Source of the DNA: Chelatococcus asaccharovorans
GTDB taxonomy: Bacteria > Pseudomonadota > Alphaproteobacteria > Rhizobiales > Beijerinckiaceae
NCBI RefSeq assembly: GCF_003201475.1
Contig: NZ_QJJK01000007.1
Coordinates: forward strand, 186,001-250,000
Length of the DNA: 64,000 bases
Direction: 5' to 3'
Below the pieces are notes generated by a model. It had not been told where the DNA came from. It made no database searches and was given only the letters and a program-made list of their open reading frames with translations. Numbering within the stretch: the stretch's first letter is position 1; each line of letters begins with the position of its first letter. The position numbers and the translations under genes are program-made. This document shows, piece after piece, positions 35,524 to 43,357 of the stretch.

Positions 35524-36951
35524 TCAATACGTTGCTTTGTTCTCTGCCGATCGAGATGTCTGCGAACCCATCCGAATACTGGTGAGTGGTTCGCCTTGGC
35601 AGGGCGTCAGGCTCGTCCCGAAGCCATGCGCGGCGAGCGTGGAGCCAAGCCGGATCTGTCCTGCCGCGATGCGAAGGCCCTCCGGCCCATAGACATCAGA
35701 GTGCAAGGCGTCGATCGCCGCGCGCTCGTCCGCCGGCAGGGCGGCGGTGCCCGGGCCGAAATGGTGGCCGTTGCGCTCGCAATCCGCCGCACGGATCGTG
35801 GCGGCCGCGGCGAGGTTCTGCTGCAGGGCGATGCCGGGCTGGACGCAAAGATCCTCCGCCGTGACGAAGGCGCCGGCGGCAGCCGCCTGCGCGGCATTGC
35901 GCAGGCCGTGCAGCACGCCCTTGCAGGTCTTCATGCTGACCCCGGCATAGCCGAGCGCGAGAGCCTGCGCGAAGGCGTCGTCGCCGTCATCCGACTCGTC
36001 GATGATGACAGGCCAGGGCAGCGCGAGCCGGCTCAGGTCGACGGAGAGCGCGAGCCGGCGATGCAGCGGCTGCTCCACATAGGCGATCGCTGCCGCGAAT
36101 TTGTTGAGGCGCGGCCGCCGGATGATCTCCGCCATCACCGCGGCGAAACTCTCGGCATCCTCGAAGGCCTCGTTCGCATCGAGACTGATGCGGTAGCGCG
36201 GGAGCGCCGCGTCGAGAACGTCGGCGATCGCTTCAAGACGATCGAGCGCCGCCAGCGAGCCACCGAGCTTCACCTTGAAGCGATGGATCCCCGTTGCCGC
36301 GATGACATCGGCCAAGGTCACGGGCCGCCCGTCATCGGGACCGCTGCCGGCGCCGGCTCCGTCGAGCGGATCGTCGAGCCCGACGGTGTGGCGGACGCCG
36401 ATGGTCGCGGGCGCCGCGCCACGTGTCGCCAGCCAGGCGCGATAACGGTCGCCCTGTTCGGCCGCCAGACCCAGTCGATCCGACGCGACAGCCTGCTCGA
36501 AAGACAGGCCCACGCCGCGGCAGAGCGCATCGATCGCCGCCCGTTCGACCAGCGCCACGCCGAACGAGCGCTCCAGCGCGGTCAGCCCGGCCAGGGCGAG
36601 CGTGGTGTCGGTCGCCATGGCTCGCGTGAGCTCCCGTTCCAGCACGGCGAGGCTCGGCAGCTCCGCCGTTATGCCGGAGGCAATTTCAACGGCGCGGATC
36701 GCCGCGCATTTCAAGCGATCGACGCTTTCATCCGCGCTAATGCCCGGGTCTTTCTCGAACCATTTCGGCGCGGCAATTTCCGCGGCATAGCCCGTGACGG
36801 TATGTCCGCCGATGACCGCGTCGAGCGCGAGATGCACCTCAGCGAAGCTGTCGACGGTGACCCGGCCGTAGTGGAACGGGATGCGAAGCGGCCAGAGCCG
36901 CTCGCCGAGCCGCATCTCCATCAGGCGTAGTCCAGGCAGGTCGTCCATCAA
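35524..36951 (-). CDS. Mandelate racemase/muconate lactonising enzyme family protein (enolase superfamily), long form
   Basis: This TIM-barrel enzyme abstracts the alpha-proton of a carboxylate. The expected catalytic residues are visible: the KxK in HRFKVKLGGSLAALDRLEAI, the metal ligands Asp in RISLDANEAFED, Glu in IAYVEQPLHRRL and Asp in WPVIIDESDDGDDAF, and Lys in GVSMKTCKGVLHG. At 475 residues it is longer than the usual 370-420, with extra segments near residues 190-220 and at the C-terminus. It stands between the ATPase and binding-protein genes of the same importer, implying that its substrate is what is imported. Confidence 0.85.
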   Translation of the reverse strand: MMDDLPGLRLMEMRLGERLWPLRIPFHYGRVTVDSFAEVHLALDAVIGGHTVTGYAAEIAAPKWFEKDPGISADESVDRLKCAAIRAVEIASGITAELPSLAVLERELTRAMATDTTLALAGLTALERSFGVALVERAAIDALCRGVGLSFEQAVASDRLGLAAEQGDRYRAWLATRGAAPATIGVRHTVGLDDPLDGAGAGSGPDDGRPVTLADVIAATGIHRFKVKLGGSLAALDRLEAIADVLDAALPRYRISLDANEAFEDAESFAAVMAEIIRRPRLNKFAAAIAYVEQPLHRRLALSVDLSRLALPWPVIIDESDDGDDAFAQALALGYAGVSMKTCKGVLHGLRNAAQAAAAGAFVTAEDLCVQPGIALQQNLAAAATIRAADCERNGHHFGPGTAALPADERAAIDALHSDVYGPEGLRIAAGQIRLGSTLAAHGFGTSLTPCQGEPLTSIRMGSQTSRSAENKATY

Positions 36952-37002
36952 GGTCGCCTCTTTGCCGTGCCGCGGCCCGCTCCGCTGTCAACGCATCCCC
37001 AA

Positions 37003-37824
37003 TCAATGCATGCCCAAGAGGCCGTAGATCTCGCGGGTATAGGCCCCGAAGGCGTCATGGGTCTTGATGTCGAGCGTGCGCGGTTCCGGCAGGTCGATGG
37101 TGATCCGCGCCGCCATCCGTGCCGGCCGCGCCGTCAGCACGACCACCTGCGTCCCCAGAAACACGGCCTCCGCGATGCCATGCGTGACGAAGAGGATCGT
37201 CTTGCCGCTGTCCTGCCAGATCCGGCGCAACTCGATATTCATGCGCTCGCGCGTCAGGGCGTCGAGTGCGCCGAAAGGCTCGTCCATGAGCACGAGCTTC
37301 GGGTCGTGGACGAGCGCGCGGGCGATGGAGACGCGCTGCTGCATACCGCCGGAGAGCTCGTAAGGGAACTTGTCCTCGAAGCCGGCGAGGCCGACGAGGG
37401 CGAGCAGGTGCCGCGCGCGCTCGCGGCTCTCCTTGACGGGCAGCCCCAGGATCTCGGCGGGCAGCATGACATTGTCCAGGATGCGCCGCCATTTCAGGAG
37501 CAGCGCCTGCTGGAACACCATGCCGATGTCCCGGCCGGCGTCGAAGGGCTGGCGGTCGTTGCCGATCCGCACGATACCCCCGTCGTGGCCGTGCAGCCCG
37601 GCGAGGATCTTGAGCAAGGTGCTCTTGCCGCAGCCGGATGGGCCGACGAGCGTGATCAGCTCGCCCTCCGCCACATCGAAGGTCGCATCGGAGACGGCCA
37701 GAAACTCCTGCCCGCGCTGACGATAGACCTTGCGCACGCCCTTGAGGTGGATGAAGGGCGGCGGCGCATCCGTCACGGGTTGGCCGCTGGCGATCGGGGA
37801 GCCTGTGTTCAGCGTGGTGAGCAT
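37003..37824 (-). CDS. ABC importer ATPase, SsuB/TauB type
   Basis: This 273-residue nucleotide-binding subunit has Walker A LVGPSGCGKSTLLKILAG, the Q-loop GMVFQQALLLKW, the signature YELSGGMQQRVSIARALVHD, Walker B LVLMDEPFGALDALTRE and the switch His in ILFVTHGIAEAVFLG. The start at 37824 has GAGGA about 7 nt ahead; the longer frame to 37887 would run into the permease gene. It is 10 bp behind that permease and in the same operon as the NMT1-like binding protein. Confidence 0.94.
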   Translation of the reverse strand: MLTTLNTGSPIASGQPVTDAPPPFIHLKGVRKVYRQRGQEFLAVSDATFDVAEGELITLVGPSGCGKSTLLKILAGLHGHDGGIVRIGNDRQPFDAGRDIGMVFQQALLLKWRRILDNVMLPAEILGLPVKESRERARHLLALVGLAGFEDKFPYELSGGMQQRVSIARALVHDPKLVLMDEPFGALDALTRERMNIELRRIWQDSGKTILFVTHGIAEAVFLGTQVVVLTARPARMAARITIDLPEPRTLDIKTHDAFGAYTREIYGLLGMH

Positions 37825-37834
37825 GTCTTTGTCC

Positions 37835-38647
37835 TCAATCGAGGCGGGCGTCGGCGACGACGAACAGGCGCTCGCCGAAAACGACAAGACCGTAGAGCAC
37901 GATACCGATGGCGGAGATCAGGGCGAGGCACATGAACATCGCGGGCGTGTCGAGGCTCGATTGCACCTGCAGCATCAGATAGCCGAGGCCGCGCTCGGAC
38001 CCGATGAACTCGCCGACGACCGCACCGGCCACCGCCAGCACCGCCGCGACCCGCATGCCGGAGAAGATGTAGGGCAGGGCGCTCGGCAACTGGATTTTGG
38101 TGAAGATCTGCTTGCGGGAGCCGCGCAACGCCCGCACGAGATCGACAAGATCCGATTCCACCTCACGCAGGCCGCGTGCGGTGGTGATCACGATGGGGAA
38201 GAAGCAGATCGTGAAGGCGATGACAATGTTGGGAACGATGCCGTAGCTCAGCCACACGATGAGGAGCGGCGCCATCGCCACCTTCGGGATCATGTTCAAC
38301 GTGACGAGAAGCGGCATGGCGGTGCGGCCAGTCACCGGCCACCAGGAGAACACCACCGCCAAGGCAACGCCGAACACACTCGCCAGTATAAATCCGCCGA
38401 AGACTTCGATCGTCGTGATATAGATATGCATTCCCCAGTTGTAATGGGGCTGCAGCAGCGTCGCCACCGTATCCACCGGCGACGGCAGGATGAAGCGGGG
38501 TATGCCGCCCCACGCGGTCACGGCATACCAGAGGGCCAGCAGGGCGAGATGGATGCCGATGGCCGGCCCCATCCGTCCGAGTTGCATCGCAAGACGCGGG
38601 GCCTCGCCGTTTCCGGTGCCGGGCGTCGCCTGGGCGGTATCGGCCAT
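37835..38647 (-). CDS. ABC importer permease, SsuC/TauC type
   Basis: This 270-residue inner-membrane subunit has about six helices, starting MGPAIGIHLALLALWYAVTA. Markers are RFILPSPVDTVATLL, NMIPKVAMAPLLIVWLSYGI and the coupling loop LVDLVRALRGSRKQIFTKIQ with LPSALPYIFSGMRVA. Its ATG (38647) shares one base with the stop codon of the upstream epimerase gene (TAATG), showing translational coupling and fixing the start. Confidence 0.92.
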   Translation of the reverse strand: MADTAQATPGTGNGEAPRLAMQLGRMGPAIGIHLALLALWYAVTAWGGIPRFILPSPVDTVATLLQPHYNWGMHIYITTIEVFGGFILASVFGVALAVVFSWWPVTGRTAMPLLVTLNMIPKVAMAPLLIVWLSYGIVPNIVIAFTICFFPIVITTARGLREVESDLVDLVRALRGSRKQIFTKIQLPSALPYIFSGMRVAAVLAVAGAVVGEFIGSERGLGYLMLQVQSSLDTPAMFMCLALISAIGIVLYGLVVFGERLFVVADARLD

Positions 38648-39714
38648 TAGAAGACTCCCGAGCGCACTTCGAACTTGCTGGGCTTGCCGTAGAGCGGCTT
38701 GCCGCTCTTCATCCACTCCGCGACCCAGCGCACCATCGGATTGATCGGCACGACGGGGTTGCCGAGGCGTTCGGCCACCGCATCGCAGTTGACGAAGAGG
38801 CAGCTGGTGCTCTCCTCGCCGGAGAATTTGGGTTCGACGCCGAAGAGCTCGCCGAACTGGGTGGCGATCTTGCGTACGCTCACCGTCTCCGGGCCACCGA
38901 TGTTGATGGGGCTCGCGGGCACGTCGCAATGGCGCAGCAGCCGGATCATCTGGGCGCTGGCGTCGCCCTGCCAGATGATGTTGACGTGGCCGGTGTCGAG
39001 CGGCACGGGTTTGCCGGCGAGCACCCAGCTGGCGATTTCCTGCAGCACGCCGTAGCGCATGTCGATGGCATAGACGAGCCGTGCAATGCGGCCGGGCGTG
39101 TCATGCAAGCGCGAGTAATACTGGAACGTGCGCTCGCGTCCGACCACCGAATTGGCATATTCGCCGGGCCGCGCGAAGGGCGGCATCGCTTCGGTCACGC
39201 CGCCGTGCAGCGGGTTGGACCAGGGATAGACGTGGATGGTCGAGAAGGCGACGATCCGCGATCCGGCGAAGGCACGCGCGACGATACCGGGGGCGATCGT
39301 ATTCATCGCCCACAGGAAGTCCTCGCGGCCCTTGTAGTCGAATTTCAACCCGGCCATGTAAATGACATTGGCCAGTTTCGGCAGTTCATTGACAGCCTTC
39401 TCGTCGAGCAGGTCACAGCGGATCGTCTCGACGCCGAAGCTGTTGAGATGCGCCTCGAGCCCTTCCTCCGAGAAGCGTGACACGCCCACCACGCGCTTCT
39501 GCGGCGCAGCGCGCTTGATCATCCGCGCGAGACAGACGCCGACCTTGCCGGCGACGCCGAGGATGATGACGTCACCCTCGATTGCCTCCAGGTCCTCGGC
39601 GAGCTCAAGCGTCGGCAAGGACATGAAGTCCTCGAGATGCGCCACGTCGCGGAAGGCCTCGGGGAATAGGCCGGGATGGAGATAGTCTGAAGTGGATCCC
39701 TGACGGGTCAGCAT
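38647..39714 (-). CDS. NAD-dependent epimerase/dehydratase-like protein with altered active site
   Basis: This 355-residue extended-SDR-like protein has a Rossmann motif DVIILGVAGKVGVCLARMIK, CDLLDEKAVNEL and NVIYMAGLKFDYKG. It continues with RIVAFSTIHVYPWSN in place of the usual strand-5 motif. The expected catalytic YxxxK is replaced by the segment PGEYANSVVGRERTFQYY: a Tyr is present but the Lys four residues on is Val. Later blocks VNIIWQGDASAQMIRLLRHC and INIGGPETVSVRKIATQFGE are typical of sugar epimerases. It may be catalytically altered. It is in a ten-gene operon with an importer and an enolase-superfamily enzyme. Confidence 0.8.
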   Translation of the reverse strand: MLTRQGSTSDYLHPGLFPEAFRDVAHLEDFMSLPTLELAEDLEAIEGDVIILGVAGKVGVCLARMIKRAAPQKRVVGVSRFSEEGLEAHLNSFGVETIRCDLLDEKAVNELPKLANVIYMAGLKFDYKGREDFLWAMNTIAPGIVARAFAGSRIVAFSTIHVYPWSNPLHGGVTEAMPPFARPGEYANSVVGRERTFQYYSRLHDTPGRIARLVYAIDMRYGVLQEIASWVLAGKPVPLDTGHVNIIWQGDASAQMIRLLRHCDVPASPINIGGPETVSVRKIATQFGELFGVEPKFSGEESTSCLFVNCDAVAERLGNPVVPINPMVRWVAEWMKSGKPLYGKPSKFEVRSGVF

Positions 39715-39775
39715 GAAATTCCTCCCTTGTACCGATCGGCATCGCAGCGCTCTGCGTCGCCGGACTGTTCTTAGC

Positions 39776-39795
39776 GAAGCGGCCTAGGCCGCTTC
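39776..39795. promoter_or_regulatory. Perfect 20-bp palindrome between two operon genes
   Basis: GAAGCGGCCTAGGCCGCTTC is its own reverse complement. It lies in the 94-bp gap between the DapA-like gene and the epimerase gene, both on the minus strand. No T run follows on either strand, so it is either an operator or a stable mRNA hairpin acting in processing or partial termination. Confidence 0.6.
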
Positions 39796-39808
39796 ATGCA
39801 AGTTTGCC

Positions 39809-40906
39809 TCAGGCGACGAGCGGCACGGCTGCGCCGCGCTCGGAGAGCCAACGGTCGAGGTTCGCCCCGACGAAGGCATCGTCGTTCATTTCCGGATATT
39901 GTGCATAGACACGGTCGATCTCCTCCGCCTGTCCGGGGCTGAGGCGCTCGTTCGGGTCGAGGCAGGTGATACCGGTCATCAGTCCTTGGCGCCGTAGCAC
40001 CTCCAGGCAGCCGGGGATGCAGCCGGCGAGATTATGGGCGGCGTCATAGATCGCGCCGTTGCAATCCGTCACGATGGAATCCTGGGCGAGGAGATCGACG
40101 GGGACGGGTGCATCGTCCGGCAAGGCGTGGATACGTGCCAAGAGATCGACAGCGCTCTTCGTCCAGACGCTCCAGTGGCCGAGAAGCCCGCCACGAATGC
40201 GCGCCCGCCGTTCGGATCGCCCGTCGGCGCTGCGAACGGCGAAGGGCTGCAGCAGATCGAGCACGATATGATCGTCGTTGCCGGTGTAGAGGGTGACGCG
40301 GTCGGCCGCGCCAGCGTCCACAACGGCGCGCACGATGTCGAGCGTGCGGTAGCGGTCGAACGGCGCCATCTTGATGGCGATGGCATTCTCGATTGCGGCA
40401 AATTCACGCCAGAATCCGTAGCTCAGATGGAAACCGCCGACGGCGGGCAGGAGCGCAAAGCCGATGATCGGGATTTCCGCCGCGACGCGCCGGCAATGGT
40501 CGAGCACCTCCGCCTCGGACGCGCCTTTGAAGGCCGCGACGTTGAGAAGGGCGGCGTGATAGCCGAGCTCGCGGGCAATATCGGCCTCTTTGACGGCCTG
40601 GCCCGTGCGGCCGGTGACCCCCGCGACGAGGAGCGCGGGATGGGCCTGCCAGTCGGCTGCCGTCTCCGCCGCAATCCGCAGAACCGGCTCATAGAGGCCG
40701 ATAGTGCGTATCGCGAATTGGGTGGTGTGGACGCCGACGGCAACACCTGTCGCACCGGCATCGAGATAGTAGCGGGTCAACGCGCGCTGGCGCGTGACGT
40801 CGAGCTGCCGGGCGCTGTCGAGCGCCAGCGGATGGGCCGGCAGAACGGCGCCTTTGCGCAGCGCGGCGATCAGGCGGGGATCGATGTCTGAGTGATGGCG
40901 GGGCAA
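39809..40906 (-). CDS. Divergent dihydrodipicolinate-synthase (DapA)-family protein
   Basis: This 365-residue protein is a probable TIM-barrel aldolase of the DapA superfamily. It shows LTRYYLDAGATGVAVGVHTT and the putative Schiff-base lysine in ENAIAIKMAPFDRYRTLDIV. Two hallmark features are changed: the GTTGE loop is GVAVGVHTT, and the YNxP tyrosine segment is GFALLPAVGGFHLSYGF. The C-terminus is long (residues about 270-365), with DLLAQDSIVTDCNGAIYDAA. GGAGG lies 8 nt before a TTG at 40906, giving MPRHHSDIDPRLIAAL; no ATG fits. Substrate unknown. Confidence 0.78.
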   Translation of the reverse strand: MPRHHSDIDPRLIAALRKGAVLPAHPLALDSARQLDVTRQRALTRYYLDAGATGVAVGVHTTQFAIRTIGLYEPVLRIAAETAADWQAHPALLVAGVTGRTGQAVKEADIARELGYHAALLNVAAFKGASEAEVLDHCRRVAAEIPIIGFALLPAVGGFHLSYGFWREFAAIENAIAIKMAPFDRYRTLDIVRAVVDAGAADRVTLYTGNDDHIVLDLLQPFAVRSADGRSERRARIRGGLLGHWSVWTKSAVDLLARIHALPDDAPVPVDLLAQDSIVTDCNGAIYDAAHNLAGCIPGCLEVLRRQGLMTGITCLDPNERLSPGQAEEIDRVYAQYPEMNDDAFVGANLDRWLSERGAAVPLVA

Positions 40907-40966
40907 AGGGTGAGCCTCCGTGGGCGATCGCGTCTGGTTGCTAGGCGGCCATCTCAAACGGCCATC

Positions 40967-42562
40967 TCAAACGGCCATGTCGAGCGGGCGTGTTTCGGAT
41001 GCGAAATGGCCCGCATCCATCAGGGGAAGTGGGTCGCGGATGGCGACGGGCGCGAAAGCCATCCGGTCGAGGATATGGCTGCGCACATCGACGCCCGGCG
41101 CGACTTCGCTGAGCACGAGGCCTTCCGGTGTCGCCTCGAATACGGCGCGCTCCGTCACGACGAGCGCCGACTGGCCGCGTTCGGCCAGGCCCTCAAAGAC
41201 ACGATAGGTCACGCTTTCGGCGGTTTCGACGAATTTCGAGACGCGCCCGTCGCGGATGATGCACAGCGCTCCGTCTTCCACACGGGCGTCGAGACCGCCG
41301 GTGGTGAACGTCCCGGTGAAGACGAGACGACGTGCGTTATGGGCGATGTCGATGAAACCGCCGGCGCCCGGATTGGCGTTGCCGAAACGGCTGACATTGA
41401 CGACGCCGGTGGAATCGAATTCGGCGAAGGCGAGCGCCGCGAAGCGGCAGAGCCCGCCGTCGATGACGTCGAACTGGTAGAGCCCGTCCATGATGGCGTC
41501 GGGGTTGATATTGGCCGAGAACTGCCATCCCGACATCACGACGCCGCCGTAGGAACCGTGCTCCGTGGTGAAGTAATAGTCTGCGAGCGCGCCGTCATCG
41601 AACAGACCCTGCTCCGCCATGACGAGGGGGATGTCGGCGGCGGCGCCGAAGCCAAAGATCGACAGTTCGTGCTTGCGCACCTCGCGCGCGGCACGCGCTG
41701 CGATCACCTTGTCCGGCCCCGGGGCCGGACGCGGCAAATCGCAGAGGGGACGGCGTACACCGCTGAAATACGCGGGGTCGAAGGGTGTCTCCGTCGTCAT
41801 CATCATCGCCGGATCGACCACAAGCGCATCAACGAACATGCCGGGAATGGCAACGCCGGAGGCGGGGCGTTCGCCGGCCGGCAGGATGCGGCGCACCTGG
41901 GCGATGACGCGTCCGCCGCTGGCTTTCGCGGCCAGCGCGAGCCCCAGGTTGGAGGACACCAGCGCCTCGTCCTCGAAGGAGAGATTGCCGTGCTCGTCGG
42001 CGCTCGATGCCCGGACGATCGCCACGTCGAGCGGCCAGGTCGGATAGTAGAGAAGCGTCTCGCCGTCGAATTCGATCTTGCGGACGAGGTCTTCCTCAGC
42101 CTTCGCCGTGAACTTGCCACCGCCGTGGTCGGGATCGATATAGGTGCCGACGCCGACGCGCGTCATATAGCCCGGGCTCTTGCGGGCGACCTCGCGCAGC
42201 CAGTGCATGGAGGCGCCGATCGGCCAGGAATAGGCCTCGATGCGGTTCTCGCGGACGAGGCGCATCAGCTCGGGCCTACGGCCGGTGACGGGATCGACCG
42301 GGTTGATGTAGGAGCCCGTGACGATCCGCTTCATGAGGCCTTCCTGGGCCACATGGTCCATGCCCTTCACACCCTGCGCGTCGCCGGTGCCGCAGGGAAA
42401 ATAGAAGGTGAGATCGCGCGGGTGGCTGGTGGCCCGGAAGCGGTCGCCCAGCGCCTTCAGCACCTTGTCCGGGGTTATCCAGCCGATCACGCCGACGGAC
42501 GCGACGGTTGCGCCGTCGGGGATGCTGGCTACGGCCTCGGCCGCATCGACGATCTTGATCAT
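40967..42562 (-). CDS. Family I CoA-transferase, fused alpha-beta form (propionate-CoA-transferase-like)
   Basis: This 531-residue single-chain CoA-transferase moves CoA between carboxylates. It shows IPDGATVASVGVIGWITPDK, the central segment VGVGTYIDPDHGGGKFTAKA and YPTWPLDVAIVRASSADEHG. The catalytic-glutamate region is DYYFTTEHGSYGGVVMSGWQ, matching the TxExGxxGG pattern of the family. GGLDARVEDGALCIIRDG follows. The start ATG at 42562 overlaps the stop of the upstream enoyl-CoA hydratase gene by ATGA, so the longer frame is rejected. It probably activates a carboxylic acid made by the operon's other enzymes. Confidence 0.9.
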   Translation of the reverse strand: MIKIVDAAEAVASIPDGATVASVGVIGWITPDKVLKALGDRFRATSHPRDLTFYFPCGTGDAQGVKGMDHVAQEGLMKRIVTGSYINPVDPVTGRRPELMRLVRENRIEAYSWPIGASMHWLREVARKSPGYMTRVGVGTYIDPDHGGGKFTAKAEEDLVRKIEFDGETLLYYPTWPLDVAIVRASSADEHGNLSFEDEALVSSNLGLALAAKASGGRVIAQVRRILPAGERPASGVAIPGMFVDALVVDPAMMMTTETPFDPAYFSGVRRPLCDLPRPAPGPDKVIAARAAREVRKHELSIFGFGAAADIPLVMAEQGLFDDGALADYYFTTEHGSYGGVVMSGWQFSANINPDAIMDGLYQFDVIDGGLCRFAALAFAEFDSTGVVNVSRFGNANPGAGGFIDIAHNARRLVFTGTFTTGGLDARVEDGALCIIRDGRVSKFVETAESVTYRVFEGLAERGQSALVVTERAVFEATPEGLVLSEVAPGVDVRSHILDRMAFAPVAIRDPLPLMDAGHFASETRPLDMAV

Positions 42563-43344
42563 GACTTCACCACGAAACGTTGCAAGGTCGCTTTGGCGGC
42601 CGGCGCGGCGCAATCGGCGGCGAACATATGGCCCGCCAGATGATCGAGCCGCTCACCGTCGAGCGTCGCGAAGGGCTCAAAAAAGCGTTTGGTCGAGGCC
42701 ACGGCCTCCCGCGGCAGGGCCGCGAGTTTTTCCGCCAGCGCGGTTGCCCGCGCCAGCGCCTCGCCGGCGGGCGCCGCATAGTCGGCGACGCCGAGCCGTA
42801 GCGCCTCCGTGCCGTCGATGGGCTCCGCCCCCCATGTCAGGAGGCGCGCCTTCGTCGGGCCAACACGGGCGACCAGGGCACCGAGACCCCACGGCGGAAG
42901 CCAGCCGTTCGGCACCTCCGGCAGGTGCCAGCGCGCATTGTCGGCGGTGACCACCACGTCGCAGGAGGCTGCCAGGATGAAGCCGCCGCCGAGCGCGAAG
43001 CCCTCGACGGCTGCGATCACCGGCGTGCTGAGCATGCCGATGCGCCGGGCGACGGCCGCCGTGTCGGCCTCGTGGCGACGCATCTCTTCCACCGAGAGGG
43101 GGCCGAGTTCCTTCAGGTCGCTGCCCGCGCAGAAGGCAGGCGCGGCACCGGTCAGGACGATGGCGCCGATGGCTTGATCGGTCTCCGCGGTATCAAGCGC
43201 CTGGGCGAGGGCGCGGATGGTGTCCGTACCAAGCGCATTGCGGCGCTCAGGCCGGTTGAGCGTGAGGACGACAATCCCATTCCGCTGGTCGACGCCAACG
43301 CGTGCGCTGTTCGCTGGAGAGATGTCATTCATGGCAGCATTCAT
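42559..43344 (-). CDS. Enoyl-CoA hydratase/isomerase family protein
   Basis: This 261-residue crotonase-fold protein has VVLTLNRPERRNALGTDTIR, the oxyanion-hole motifs AFCAGSDLKELG and VEGFALGGGFILAASCDVVV, and WHLPEVPNGWLPPWGLGALV. The second catalytic Glu region reads PEVPNGWLPPWG rather than the common PEVxLGxxPxxG, so activity may differ from simple hydration. Start candidates are ATG at 43344 and 43332 (MNDISPANSARVGVD). It sits between the FAD oxidoreductase and the CoA-transferase and should act on a CoA thioester in the same pathway. Confidence 0.9.
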   Translation of the reverse strand: MNAAMNDISPANSARVGVDQRNGIVVLTLNRPERRNALGTDTIRALAQALDTAETDQAIGAIVLTGAAPAFCAGSDLKELGPLSVEEMRRHEADTAAVARRIGMLSTPVIAAVEGFALGGGFILAASCDVVVTADNARWHLPEVPNGWLPPWGLGALVARVGPTKARLLTWGAEPIDGTEALRLGVADYAAPAGEALARATALAEKLAALPREAVASTKRFFEPFATLDGERLDHLAGHMFAADCAAPAAKATLQRFVVKS

Positions 43345-43357
43345 CGCAAAATAATCC

